DNA from: JAJCYL01 sp965206015
Lineage (GTDB): Bacteria > Bacteroidota > Bacteroidia > Cytophagales > Cyclobacteriaceae
Assembly: GCA_965206015.1 (NCBI GenBank)
Contig: CBDBIW010000016.1
Coordinates: 310,001-374,000 of the forward strand
Direction of reading: 5' to 3'
Length of the DNA stretch: 64,000 nt
A model generated the notes under the pieces. That model searched no databases, was not told where the DNA came from, and was given only the letters and a program-made list of their open reading frames with translations. The stretch's first letter is position 1. Every line of letters starts with the position of its first letter. Position numbers and translations under genes: made by a program. This document shows, piece by piece, positions 37,039-46,937 of the stretch.

Positions 37039-40000
37039 ATGATCTCATTCTTTGAGCGAAAACCAGCCACTATTTATGCTGCACTTACCTCAAAAACTCT
37101 GTCCAGTGAAGACGTTCAAAAACTGTCCTGGCTATTTGGCAATGCTCAACTTTTAGGATCGGACCAGGTCAATGGAAAATTCATTGGTCCACGCAAAGAG
37201 ATGGTCACCCCGTGGAGTACAAATGCAGTTGAAATTACCCAAAATATGGGAATCAATGGCATCTTGAGAATAGAGGAACTCGAAAAAGCCACAAATGCTG
37301 AACACGACCGGATGCTACAGGTCGTTTATGAATCACTTGACCAGGAGATTTTTACTATAAAACATGAGCCGGATTCAATTATTGAAATTGATGACATTCA
37401 GGCTTATAATGAACTGGAAGGACTTGCTCTCAATGAAGAAGAGGTGAAGTACCTGCAAGAAGTGGCCAAAAAAATTGAGAGAAGATTAACCGACAGTGAA
37501 ATATTTGGGTTTTCACAAATAAACTCAGAGCATTGCCGTCATAAGATTTTTAATGGTCAATTCATTATTGACGGAGTAGAGAAGAAGGAAACACTTTTTC
37601 AGTTAATTCGAAATACGGCCAAAGAAACTCCCGGGCTTATTGTATCGGCCTACAAGGATAATGTGGCATTCATCCAGGGCCCGGTAGTCGAACAATTTGC
37701 ACCAAAAACCCGGGACAAACCAGATTACTTCGAAAAGAAGCGTTTCGAGTCTGTTATATCACTAAAAGCGGAAACTCATAATTTCCCTACTACCGTAGAA
37801 CCGTTCAATGGTGCTGCAACTGGTTCAGGAGGTGAAATAAGAGACCGAATGGCTGGTGGCCAGGGTAGTTTTCCATTGGCAGGCACAGCGGTTTACATGA
37901 CCCCCTACTCACGTATGGAAAAAGGAAAGCCTTGGGAAGCAGCCTCTAAAGAGCGGCCATGGCTTTATCAAAGCCCGTTAGACATTCTGATCAAAGCCTC
38001 CAACGGCGCAAGTGATTACGGAAACAAATTTGGTCAGCCCCTTATCTGTGGCAGCCTCTTAACATTTGAAAATCAGGAGACAGATAAAACCTGCAGCTTT
38101 GATAAAGTAATCATGCTGGCGGGAGGAGTTGGCTATGGTAAAAAAGATCAAAGCTTAAAAAAAGAAGTTCAAAAGGGAGATCAGATAGTCATATTGGGTG
38201 GAGATAATTATCGCATCGGAATGGGTGGTGGTGCCGTCTCGTCAGTAGCTACAGGGGAATTGGGGAATACGATTGAGCTCAATGCTGTTCAGCGTTCAAA
38301 CCCCGAAATGGAAAAACGGGTAGCCAATGCCATTCGAGCCATATCAGAATTAGATGAGAATCCAGTGGTCTCAATCCATGATCATGGGGCTGGCGGTCAC
38401 CTCAATTGCTTATCAGAACTAATAGAGGAATCTGGTGGTCAAATTGACATCACCAAACTGCCAATTGGTGATCCGACATTATCGGATAAAGAAATACTCA
38501 GTAACGAGAGCCAGGAGCGCATGGGTCTTGCAATTAAGGAAAAGGATCTTCAATACCTAAAGGATGTTTCTGAACGTGAGCGGGCTCCATTCTATCATGT
38601 TGGTCATGCTACGGGTGACCAACACCTGACTTTTAAAGGGACAAAGGAGGGTAAATTGCCTTTTGACTTAGATCTCATTCATTTATTCGGCTCTTCTCCG
38701 GAAACTATCCTGTCAGATAAATCAACTCATCAGCAATTCGAACCACTAAACTATGAGGAGGGGAAGATTGATGAATATTTCCATAGCGTTTTACAGTTGG
38801 AAGCAGTCGCCTGCAAAGATTGGTTAACCAATAAAGTCGACAGATGTGTAAGTGGCAGGGTAGCCAAGCAGCAAACAGTTGGAGAAATTCAGATACCCTT
38901 AAATAACGTTGGGGTAACCCTGATCGATTATAAATCAAAGTCAGGAATAGCGACTTCACTTGGGCATGCGCCCGCCCCGGCACTGATTGATCCTATTGCG
39001 GGGTCAATAATGTCAATTACTGAGGCACTCACCAACCTTGTTTGGGCACCTTTGACACATGGACTCCCGGGTGTTTCTTTAAGTGCCAACTGGATGTGGC
39101 CAGCCAACAATGAGGGTGAAAACGCAAGGCTCTATTCGGCCGTAGAAGCTGTTAGCAATTTCGCGATTGAATTAGGTATTAACATCCCAACTGGTAAAGA
39201 TTCATTGTCAATGACTCAGAAGTATCCGGATGGCGAGACAGTCTATTCCCCGGGAACAGTAATCATCTCCTCTGTTGGGGAGGTTTCAGATGTAAGCAAA
39301 ATTGTTGAACCAGTCATCCAAAATATAGAAGGAACACATTTACTCTATATAGATCTCTCCCAAAAAAGTTATGCTTTGGGTGGGTCCAGCTTTGCGCAAA
39401 GTCTTGGGAAATTAGGTGATGAAGCACCATCTGTTACTGACACCTCTTATTTGAAAAAATCATTTGCGGCTATTCAGGGTCTAATAAACGAGAGCAAAAT
39501 ATTGGCTGGTCATGACATCTCTTCAGGTGGTTTGATTACGTGCTTGGCTGAAATGACTTTTGGCAACCTTATCGGTGGGCTTGATATTGACTTGTCTTCT
39601 ATCAAAGAAGTTGACTCCGTAAAGCTATTATTTAGTGAGAATCCCGGTGTGATTATTCAAGTAAACCAAGCAGATAAGATTCAGGATTTATTGAAATCAG
39701 AAGGGATTGAATCTCATGCAATCGGCTGGTTAATCAATGAACGGCACCTGCTAATTCAAAATGGAGAAACATCATTGAAGTTTGATCTTGATGACCTTCG
39801 GGATACGTGGTTTAAAACCTCTTATCAATTTGACAGTCGACAACGAGATAGCAATCATGCTGCCGATAGATTTGCAAATTACAAATTACAGCCATTGTCT
39901 TTTGAATTTCCTAAGAGCTTCACAGGCAAGTTTAAAGACTTAGGAATTCATCCTGACAGGACGAAAAATTCAGGCGTTAAAGCTGCCATCATCCGGGAGA

Positions 40001-40725
40001 AAGGCATCAACAGTGACCGTGAAATGGCTTATTGTCTTCACCTTGCTGGCTTTGATGTTAAAGATGTTCATATGACCGATCTCATGACCGGAAGGGAAGA
40101 TTTAAGAGAGGTCAATTTGATCGTATTTACCGGGGGCTTCTCCAACTCGGACGTTTTAGGTTCAGCAAAAGGATGGGCCGGGGTATTCAGATACAACGAA
40201 AGTGCAAAAGCTGCACTGGCTGATTTCTATGCTCGGGAAGATACGCTGAGTTTAGGAGTCTGTAACGGATGCCAGTTGATGCTCCATCTGGGTTTAATCT
40301 ATCCTGAATTAAAAGAAGCTCATCCCAAGATGCAGTTCAACAGTTCGGGGAAATTTGAATGTTCCTTTATTAACGTTGATATCCAAAAGAACAACAGTGT
40401 TATGCTTAGTTCCCTGGAAGGCACAAAACTGGGTATCTGGCTTGCTCACGGCGAAGGACGGTTCCAATTTGATAGGCCAGAGACCGACTTGGACATTACC
40501 GCTAAATACTCCTGCCCTGCCTATCCGGGTAATCCTAATGGGTCAGATTTTGCCACAGCAGCGTTAGAATCCAGGGATGGCCGTCACTTGGCCATCATGC
40601 CACATCCTGAGCGTTCTTTGTATCCCTGGAACTGGGCACATTACCCAAAAGACAGAGATGACCAGGTGAGTCCGTGGATTGAAGCTTTTATTAATGCGAG
40701 AAAGTGGGTGGAAACGAATACCTAA
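37039..40725 (+). CDS. purL: Phosphoribosylformylglycinamidine synthase
   Basis: A 1228-residue single-chain PurL of the long type, for the fourth step of purine synthesis (FGAR + glutamine + ATP to FGAM). Seen in order: the N-terminal PurS-like part; the first AIRS-like domain with INSEHCRHKIF near residue 155 and ETHNFPTTVEPFNGAATGSGGEIRD near residue 250; the second half with TGKDSLSM near residue 718 and GHDISSGG near residue 825; and the C-terminal glutaminase from about residue 990 with LGVCNGCQ (nucleophile Cys near 1073), AHGEGRF and HPERSL (His, Glu near 1189). All key residues are present. Single gene with its own promoter. Confidence 0.97.
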   Translation: MISFFERKPATIYAALTSKTLSSEDVQKLSWLFGNAQLLGSDQVNGKFIGPRKEMVTPWSTNAVEITQNMGINGILRIEELEKATNAEHDRMLQVVYESLDQEIFTIKHEPDSIIEIDDIQAYNELEGLALNEEEVKYLQEVAKKIERRLTDSEIFGFSQINSEHCRHKIFNGQFIIDGVEKKETLFQLIRNTAKETPGLIVSAYKDNVAFIQGPVVEQFAPKTRDKPDYFEKKRFESVISLKAETHNFPTTVEPFNGAATGSGGEIRDRMAGGQGSFPLAGTAVYMTPYSRMEKGKPWEAASKERPWLYQSPLDILIKASNGASDYGNKFGQPLICGSLLTFENQETDKTCSFDKVIMLAGGVGYGKKDQSLKKEVQKGDQIVILGGDNYRIGMGGGAVSSVATGELGNTIELNAVQRSNPEMEKRVANAIRAISELDENPVVSIHDHGAGGHLNCLSELIEESGGQIDITKLPIGDPTLSDKEILSNESQERMGLAIKEKDLQYLKDVSERERAPFYHVGHATGDQHLTFKGTKEGKLPFDLDLIHLFGSSPETILSDKSTHQQFEPLNYEEGKIDEYFHSVLQLEAVACKDWLTNKVDRCVSGRVAKQQTVGEIQIPLNNVGVTLIDYKSKSGIATSLGHAPAPALIDPIAGSIMSITEALTNLVWAPLTHGLPGVSLSANWMWPANNEGENARLYSAVEAVSNFAIELGINIPTGKDSLSMTQKYPDGETVYSPGTVIISSVGEVSDVSKIVEPVIQNIEGTHLLYIDLSQKSYALGGSSFAQSLGKLGDEAPSVTDTSYLKKSFAAIQGLINESKILAGHDISSGGLITCLAEMTFGNLIGGLDIDLSSIKEVDSVKLLFSENPGVIIQVNQADKIQDLLKSEGIESHAIGWLINERHLLIQNGETSLKFDLDDLRDTWFKTSYQFDSRQRDSNHAADRFANYKLQPLSFEFPKSFTGKFKDLGIHPDRTKNSGVKAAIIREKGINSDREMAYCLHLAGFDVKDVHMTDLMTGREDLREVNLIVFTGGFSNSDVLGSAKGWAGVFRYNESAKAALADFYAREDTLSLGVCNGCQLMLHLGLIYPELKEAHPKMQFNSSGKFECSFINVDIQKNNSVMLSSLEGTKLGIWLAHGEGRFQFDRPETDLDITAKYSCPAYPGNPNGSDFATAALESRDGRHLAIMPHPERSLYPWNWAHYPKDRDDQVSPWIEAFINARKWVETNT

Positions 40726-41319
40726 ACATACCACCTGGCTTATCGAAGTTTGGTAAAAGTACAGCACGAATAAAACACATTAACTTTATTCGAATGTTCG
40801 GTGCAAGCCAGTAATGCCAGCCATGCTGAGATTTAGAATACGAATTAAATACTCAGTGTTTTTGATGGTTTGGGTCAACTTGTTAATTTCCAACAACTGG
40901 TTTTTCTGTAAAAGTCAAAACTATTAAATAGTATAAAAGTCATTTTCAAAACCCGGTATTGTATCCTTTTCAACTATACCTGTTTTTGACATTGTCATCC
41001 CGGGTAACCCAGGGTAGATTGAGAAAGTAAAAGAAAAAAAGCACTTTAAACTTTGGCGCATTTCCAGGTTTCCATGCATTCACAGGTTTTGTTACCACCT
41101 TTTAGGCTGTCATCGCATTTATTTGCCTGAGCCTTCTCAAATTTCTAAACGTTCAAACAGGTAGCATTACAACGCCAACCCACATAGAAATCATCCTCTT
41201 TACAACAAAGTAAATCACCCGCCCTGTTTAAGGTAGAAATAAAAAGAATTGTGGTGTTATAAACGCAACTTGTTTTTACCTGTGTGATGAGCTGCCGGTT
41301 CCTCTCCAGCCTGATCAGG

Positions 41320-41359
41320 TTTTAATTGGCAATAAATTATTTTAATTGGCAATAAATAA
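41320..41359. repeat. 20-bp tandem duplication
   Basis: TTTTAATTGGCAATAAATTA at 41320-41339 is followed at once by the same unit ending in ATAA (41340-41359). A shorter echo, TTGGCAATAAT, is at 41411. Part of the unstable leader of the BspA-like gene. Confidence 0.85.
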
Positions 41360-41459
41360 TTAATTTAGCGACCGGTTTTACAATAGACAGCAGGCACAAC
41401 AGGCACTGGATTGGCAATAATTCGGTTTAATCATTAAATACGGATGAGTTGATCAATCT

Positions 41460-41520
41460 TTTTTTTAATACCTTTATCCCTGATTAAGACTTTTTTTAAT
41501 ACCTTTATCCCTGATTAAGA
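41460..41520. repeat. 30-bp tandem duplication
   Basis: A unit made of a T7-8 run, AATACCTTTATCCCTG and ATTAAGA occurs at 41460-41489 and again at 41491-41520. The two copies differ by the length of the T run. It is about 100 bases before the start codon of the next gene. Confidence 0.85.
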
Positions 41521-41531
41521 ACAACCAGTTG

Positions 41532-41594
41532 AACAATTAACAATTAACAATTAACAATTAACAATTAACAATTAACAACTAACAATTAACAACT
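41532..41594. repeat. Nine 7-bp tandem repeats (AACAATT)
   Basis: Six AACAATT units in a row, then AACAACT, AACAATT, AACAACT, 63 bases in total, ending 21 bases before the ATG at 41616. Such short tandem arrays change length by slippage and could change promoter or leader spacing. Confidence 0.92.
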
Positions 41595-41615
41595 AATATC
41601 TAACACATAAATACC

Positions 41616-44037
41616 ATGAAAAAAACACACACTACCAGGAAATCAGTTACCCCCCCCCCCCCCCCTAAAAAATAAGGTTAGGGCCGGGAGCTTAATTACC
41701 CTGTTTGCTCTTCTCTTTCTCTCTGGCCCTGTTTGGGCACAGGATGATCCGTCAGACCATTTTGTACTAAAAATAAACACCACCTTCGGAACTGACCCTG
41801 ACGGCAACCCTACCACCAACGCTCAGGACGCAGACTTTACTTTTCACACTCAGGATACGGAGTATATGGTCGATTGGGGAGAAGGCAGCAGTTTTGAGCC
41901 AATAACAACAGGAAATACCAGCCATACCTTTGGCACGGCAGGAGAGCATACCATAAGGTTTAAAAACCTGAACGATATTTATATAAATAACCATTTTTTT
42001 GGAAATAGTGGTGGAGAAAAATACACCGCTATTGAACAATGGGGCACTGCTGTATGGAATGCCCATATGTCGAGGGCTTTTCGTGGGGCAGGTAACTTAA
42101 CTGCCCGTAGTGATGCTGGCACTCCTGATATGAGTTCGGTAACAGATATGGGTTTTATGTTCTCAGGTGCCGCTTCTTTCAACCAGGATATAGGAGGTTG
42201 GGATGTTTCCAAAGTAACAAATATGGAGAGTATGTTCTCTAATGCCGCTTCTTTCAACCAGGATATAGGCAGTTGGGATGTTTCTAAGGTAACAATTATG
42301 CGTTCTATGTTCAATGGTGCCGCTTCTTTCAACCAGGATATAGGAAGTTGGGATGTTTCTAAGGTAACAGATATGTTTGCTATGTTCAGTGATGCCGATG
42401 CTTTCAACCAGGATATAGGAAGTTGGGATGTTTCTCAGGTAACAGATATGTCTGTTATGTTCTCTGGTGCCGAAGCTTTTAACCAGAATATAGGCAGTTG
42501 GGATGTTTCTCAGGTAACAGATATGGGTTTTATGTTCCAAAATGCCCCTTCTTTCAACCAGGATATAGGCAGTTGGGATGTTTCCAAAGTAACAACTATG
42601 TGGAATATGTTCGATAATGCCAGTTCTTTCAACCAGGATATAGGAAGTTGGAATGTTTCTCAGGTAACAAGTATGTTCAGGATGTTCGCAAATACTACAC
42701 TTTCACCAGAAAACTACGATTCACTTTTAATAGGCTGGAATGCACAAAGCCTTCAAACAGGACGGTCTTTTAATGCAGGAAATTCTAAATATACATCAGC
42801 AGCACAAGCTGCCAGAGACAATATGGTTGCTACAAATGGTCATGGTTGGACGATTACTGATGGTGGGTTAATTGAAGCCAGCGACCCACCTGAAAATATT
42901 TTTCTTTCTTCCACAAATATTTTAGAAAACGAGCCAGCAAACACCACAGTCGGCACCCTGTCCACCGATGGAGGAGCGGACTCTTATACCTATACATTCA
43001 TAGCAGGAGACGGAGATACAGATAATGCGAGTTTTACCATTTCAGGAACAGAACTACAACTTATAGCCCCTGCCGACTACGAAACAAAAAGAAGCTATTC
43101 AATACGTATAGCAGTAGATGGTGTAAGTGTTGTAAAACAATTTACCATCTCTGTTATTGATGTACAAGAAGCTCCCCTCATAAACACAGAAGCAGCAAGC
43201 AATATTACTTCTACAATGGCCACTCTAAACGGCGACCTGACTTCCATCGGACTGGCAGCAATTACAGAAGGCGGTTTTGTATATGCCATATCAAATGAAG
43301 ATTTAATAATTGATGCTGCCGGTGTTGCCAAAGAAGTTGTAAACGGTGTGGCAACAGGTGATTTTGAAAAAGAAATTACAGGTTTAACAGCAGGCACAAA
43401 ATATTATTACAGAGCCTACGCAACCAATAGTTTTGGAACAGCTTACGGAGGCGAACAAAGTTTTACAACATCAGCCCCCGTAGCACCCACAGCAAGCACA
43501 ACAGCAGCCAGCGATATTACTGCTACAACGGCCACTTTAAACGGTGATATCACTTCCGACGGCGGAGCAGGCATTACAGCAAGAGGCTTTGTATATGCTA
43601 CATCAAACGCAGATTTAATAATTGGTACTACGGGTGTTACGGATGTTGTTGTAAGCGGTACAACAGGTGTTTTTACAGAAAACATTACAGGTTTAACAGC
43701 AGGCACAAAATATTATTACAAAGCCTACGCAACCAATAGTGCAGGTACGAGCTATGGAAATGAACAAAGTTTCACTACGGAGGCAGTTTTGTCTATTGAG
43801 GATTTTGAGCAACCGGCTGTTGCCATTTCGCCAAACCCGGCCACCGGTATTGTAAACATCACCGTGTCAGAAAAGACAGATTACAAATTGCTGGATACCG
43901 GAGGTCACCTGCTTCAACAGGGAACTTTCGCCACGGGAGCGCACAGCATTGATATTTCGCCTTTGACCGAAGGGATTTATCTCTTCATTCTACACACCGG
44001 TAAAGGGAGCTTTACCAGGAGAATTATCAGGAATTAG
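41616..44037 (+). CDS. BspA-like (DUF285) surface protein with T9SS sorting domain, out of frame at a poly-C tract
   Basis: The ATG at 41616 opens a basic signal-peptide start, but 16 C at 41650-41665 lead into TAA at 41673. The frame that continues after the tract reads a normal signal-peptide core (LITLFALLFLSGPVWAQD) and stays open to 44037. With 17 or 14 C the two join. The mature protein has a PKD-like start (MVDWGEGSSF), seven 25-residue BspA/DUF285 repeats (FNQDIGSWDVSKVTDM), a cadherin-like domain (NIFLSSTNILENEPA), two FN3-like domains (LTAGTKYYYRAYATNS) and a C-terminal type IX sorting domain (AISPNPATGIVNI to RRIIRN). It is probably an adhesin on the cell surface, switched off in this copy. 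The first in-frame ATG after the tract (41866) lacks a signal peptide. Confidence 0.85.
41650..41665 (+). repeat. Homopolymer of 16 C inside a coding start
   Basis: Sixteen C in a row fall at codons 12-17 of the BspA-like gene, between the start codon and the hydrophobic core of its signal peptide. Slippage by +1 or -2 would restore the frame. Homopolymers of this length are also error-prone in sequencing. Confidence 0.9.
42178..42702 (+). repeat. Seven 75-bp coding repeats (DUF285/BspA units)
   Basis: Units begin at 42178, 42253, 42328, 42403, 42478, 42553 and 42628, each starting TTCAACCAGGATATAGG or close to it and coding for 25 residues. The similarity at DNA level is high, so copy number could change by recombination without a frame change. 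Confidence 0.9.
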
Positions 44038-44063
44038 GATTTGGGATTGGAGGAGGTCAGCTA

Positions 44064-44471
44064 TTGGTAAAGAGGTCTGACCTCCAAAAATCTTTCTCTG
44101 CCCCGGTGGGTGTTCTCACCAACTGCTATCCAGTGGATGCTATCTCAAGCAAGGGCAAGGGCCCCTGGATTATGGGTATGGTGAAGAGGAGTCCGGTTTC
44201 CTTGCAGGTTGTTGGTGGCAGCACCAGCAACGGGATCGAAAATTTATTGTCGTCCTTTAAACCGGTAAAAACGCTTAAAAATGATTTCAAAGTTGGAGGA
44301 AACCTTGGTTTGAGAAAGATCTTCGTCATCATTCAATTTGTGCTGACTGAGTTTAGCCGGGTGATTCCGACAACGGGATTATCACTTCTAACCTTAACGC
44401 TATTGGTTATTTCATCTCAAACAGTTAGGACAGCATTGACAAGTCCGGTTGATGCGTTGAAATATGAATAG
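44064..44471 (+). pseudogene. Remnant of an ABC transporter permease (FtsX/MacB type)
   Basis: The 135-codon frame holds two short pieces typical of Bacteroidota MacB/FtsX-like permeases: SSFKPVKTLKNDFKVG...LRKIFVIIQFVL (middle, after the first permease half) and LLTLTLLVISSQTVRTALTSPVDALKYE (extreme C-terminus, where family members end SYQAIKAALANPV-SLRYE). In an intact protein of about 800 residues these are hundreds of residues apart, so an internal deletion joined them. The part before residue 55 is not recognised. Not functional as a transporter. Confidence 0.6.
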
Positions 44472-44484
44472 AACAAGTCAGGTT

Positions 44485-44922
44485 TTAATCTTTTGCTGGA
44501 ATCATTGCAATAGCGTCCATTTCGACCAGGATGTCTTTCTGATAAAGGGCCGTTACGCCCACCAATACATTCGGAGGCATGTATTCAAGATGTCCGAACA
44601 ACTGTTTTCTCACCTTACGAAACGCTGGCAGGTCTTCGTCTTTATAATTCTTTATATAGGTGGTGTGCTTAACTACATCTTTGAAGGTTGCACCTGACTT
44701 TTCTAATTGGGTAATAACTCGTTCAAAGGCTACTCGAATTTGTTCTTCCAGGGTAGAACCTTCACCCACCTGCCCGGCAATGTAGATAGTTTTTATGCCA
44801 CCACTGTTGATCTCAACCGCATCACTATATCCATCATGGGGATCAATGTATTCTTTGGTCAGGTCTTGCGCAGTTAGGAAGGCGAAATTGAATGAGAAGA
44901 GCATTAACAAGGTAAACCTCAT
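44485..44922 (-). CDS. RidA family protein with signal peptide
   Basis: A 145-residue RidA/YjgF/UK114-type protein, the family of enamine/imine deaminases. After a hydrophobic leader (MLFSFNFAFLTAQD) that predicts export, the fold shows IYIAGQVG, TLEEQIRVAFERVITQLEKSGATFKDVVK and the end ILVEMDAIAM. The family Arg near the end of the fold is not obvious here (the region reads PPNVLVGVTAL, without the usual R-S/T), so deaminase activity is uncertain. Exported RidA-like proteins are common in Bacteroidota. It is 17 bases after the site-2 protease gene and leftward with it. Confidence 0.85.
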   Translation of the reverse strand: MRFTLLMLFSFNFAFLTAQDLTKEYIDPHDGYSDAVEINSGGIKTIYIAGQVGEGSTLEEQIRVAFERVITQLEKSGATFKDVVKHTTYIKNYKDEDLPAFRKVRKQLFGHLEYMPPNVLVGVTALYQKDILVEMDAIAMIPAKD

Positions 44923-44939
44923 ATTTTGATTTTTTCGAA

Positions 44940-46208
44940 CTACTCAAGCACAAAGGGGGTCGGGCTAAATGAACCCAGAAATATCAGCAGTGCCAACCAG
45001 CCCAATACTTGTCGTTTATAGCTTAGAGGTTGGTCTTGTTCAACTGTCGGATGCTTAACCCCCAGAAATCGACCAATAAGAAAGGCAAATAACAACCATC
45101 CACTGTATCCAGTCCAGTCAGGAAAGTAAAGTGCGGCAAAAACCTGTGCAGCAAATATGATTACCGCCAGTGTCAATCTATTCTTTTTGTCCTCGATCAT
45201 TGTGTAAAGACAGAGGTATATGAAGAAGATGTAGAGAGGAAACATGATCATTAGATCAGTCATTTCGACCGTCAGATCGATCATGCCGAGCCCGGAATAA
45301 AAAACGAAAAGTGTGAATAGCCCTGAAGAGATATAGGTGTGGTTTTTTTTACCCACAAGTCCATACAGTATATGCCCACCGTCCAATTGACCGATGGGCA
45401 GCAGGTTAAGTGCAGTAAAAAAGAGTGCCAGGTATCCTGCGAAAATCCAGGGATAGTGCATAATCTCAAAGTCATTAGGTAAAAGTTCGGGATCAGCTAC
45501 ATTGTTCTTAAAAAATTGAAATACCAGGTTGCTTCCAATCTTGATGGAAGGAGAATTGATAGAATAGTGAACAGTATCCGGATAATACTCAGCTAAGTCC
45601 GGCCTGATCTTAGCGAAATCCGATTTTAATAGGAAAGTGTCTTTATTGTATATGTGAGTTGCGTATGAAGGTCCAAATATCTGGTATTCGGGATGAATAC
45701 TATAGATGTGACCAGGCTGGGGTAAATTGGTGAAGCCATAGGTCAAAACAAGTATGGCTACCATAAAACCAGCCAATGGACCAGCCATGCCGACATCGAA
45801 ATATTCCAGCCTGCTTGAGATTTTTTGCTTGATTCTGATGAAAGCACCAAAAGTACCTATTGACGGTGAACCTATGAAACCAAGCCAAAAAGGCAAATAG
45901 CGTGGGAGGGATACATCAATTTTGTAATGTTTGGCAGTAAAGTAATGACCAAATTCATGACAAGTGAGGATGAGCAAAAATGGAATTGAGAACTCAAACC
46001 CCCGGACAAATGTACCCCAGGTCATGTTGAATGGTTCAGTGGCAACCACATAGGTTTGTGTAGTCCACTCTGCTCCGGCTAAAGTTGTGGTAATTAGCGT
46101 AAGAAAAAGAAATCCAAAAAACTTCATGAGCTCTTTTTGTTTTTCCTTTTCTGTCTGTTGCTTTAGTCCTTCCTGCAGCTCCCCTGTCTCTTGCTTCATT
46201 AAATCCAT
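44940..46208 (-). CDS. Site-2 protease family (M50) zinc membrane protease
   Basis: A 422-residue membrane protein with about eight hydrophobic segments. HEFGHYFTAKHY near residue 83 is the H-E-x-x-H zinc motif; LLPIGQLDGGHI near residue 276 gives the third ligand (Asp) in the usual N/L-P-x-x-x-L-D-G-G-H setting. These proteases cut inside membranes and often act on anti-sigma factors. No PDZ domain is seen between the two motifs. The neighbours are a HAD phosphatase (3 bases upstream) and RidA, with no anti-sigma gene near. Confidence 0.9.
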   Translation of the reverse strand: MDLMKQETGELQEGLKQQTEKEKQKELMKFFGFLFLTLITTTLAGAEWTTQTYVVATEPFNMTWGTFVRGFEFSIPFLLILTCHEFGHYFTAKHYKIDVSLPRYLPFWLGFIGSPSIGTFGAFIRIKQKISSRLEYFDVGMAGPLAGFMVAILVLTYGFTNLPQPGHIYSIHPEYQIFGPSYATHIYNKDTFLLKSDFAKIRPDLAEYYPDTVHYSINSPSIKIGSNLVFQFFKNNVADPELLPNDFEIMHYPWIFAGYLALFFTALNLLPIGQLDGGHILYGLVGKKNHTYISSGLFTLFVFYSGLGMIDLTVEMTDLMIMFPLYIFFIYLCLYTMIEDKKNRLTLAVIIFAAQVFAALYFPDWTGYSGWLLFAFLIGRFLGVKHPTVEQDQPLSYKRQVLGWLALLIFLGSFSPTPFVLE

Positions 46209-46211
46209 ATA

Positions 46212-46814
46212 CTAAAAAATCTCGAAAAGCCGATCGGGATGATCAATGTGTTGAGTTTTAATGCCTAATTTCTCCGCAGCTTCCAGGTTCGTCTTATTAT
46301 CGTCCAAAAATAGGGTTTCTTCCGGATTAAGGTTGTTTTCCTCAAGAACAAATTCATAAATCTCAGCATCCGGCTTTCTCATTTTGATCTCATGTGAGAA
46401 ATAGACTGCATCAAAGAAGTGGTTAAGATCATCTTTACCAGTGTTAGCTTTCAAAAACTCGTTAAATTTTTTAACATGAATGCCATTGGTATTGCTCAGT
46501 ACTAACAGTTGATGATCACTCGCCAAATGACTGACTAACTCAAGTCTTTTAGCCGGAAGATCCAGCAGCATGCCATTCCATGCTTTATCAATCTCATGAT
46601 TTGGCAGTGTTCTTGTGGTCAATTGTCGTATGCCATTTCGAAAGTCATCATTGGAAAGGAGGCCTTTTTCATATTGAAGAAATTGTTCGGCCTCATAAAA
46701 TCCGTTTAATTCTTCAATGGATTTATCTAAGAGTTGAGCTAATTGCTTAAGTGTGGCCGAAATATCCAAGTCTATGATAACTCCGCCTAGATCGAAAATT
46801 ATGTTTTTAATCAT
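46212..46814 (-). CDS. HAD-superfamily hydrolase (YihX/GPH-like)
   Basis: A 200-residue haloacid dehalogenase-like phosphatase. Motif I is FDLGGVIIDLD (first Asp nucleophile), motif II LVLSNTNGIH near residue 100, motif III Lys in MRKPDAEIYE, and motif IV LFLDDNKTNLEAA near residue 165. A helical cap is inserted after motif I, as in subclass I. The substrate is probably a small phosphorylated sugar, but this cannot be read from sequence. It leads the leftward three-gene group. Confidence 0.88.
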   Translation of the reverse strand: MIKNIIFDLGGVIIDLDISATLKQLAQLLDKSIEELNGFYEAEQFLQYEKGLLSNDDFRNGIRQLTTRTLPNHEIDKAWNGMLLDLPAKRLELVSHLASDHQLLVLSNTNGIHVKKFNEFLKANTGKDDLNHFFDAVYFSHEIKMRKPDAEIYEFVLEENNLNPEETLFLDDNKTNLEAAEKLGIKTQHIDHPDRLFEIF

Positions 46815-46937
46815 CTTATTTTAATCATCTTATTTCAAACGATCTCAAAAATAGCATTTGAACATGCTGGCACTTTAAAAATCAATAGATATCTTTTGAC
46901 TAAGTTTATCACTTCCCATTACCACTCTGACTGATTC

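Larger units (their letters stand above)
40726..41615 (+). other. Long intergenic, repeat-rich leader
   Basis: About 890 bases between purL and the surface-protein gene hold no supported gene. The first 590 are unremarkable and AT-rich. The last 300 carry three kinds of tandem duplication (listed separately), directly upstream of the ATG at 41616. No clear Bacteroidota promoter was found. Confidence 0.6.

Noticed and set aside
41979..42540. Two long leftward reading frames over the BspA repeats
   Set aside because: They exist only because the 75-bp coding repeat is also open on the other strand; no start context and no known family.
42178..42702. CRISPR array
   Set aside because: The 75-bp repeats are coding, contiguous and without spacers; no cas genes occur in the window.
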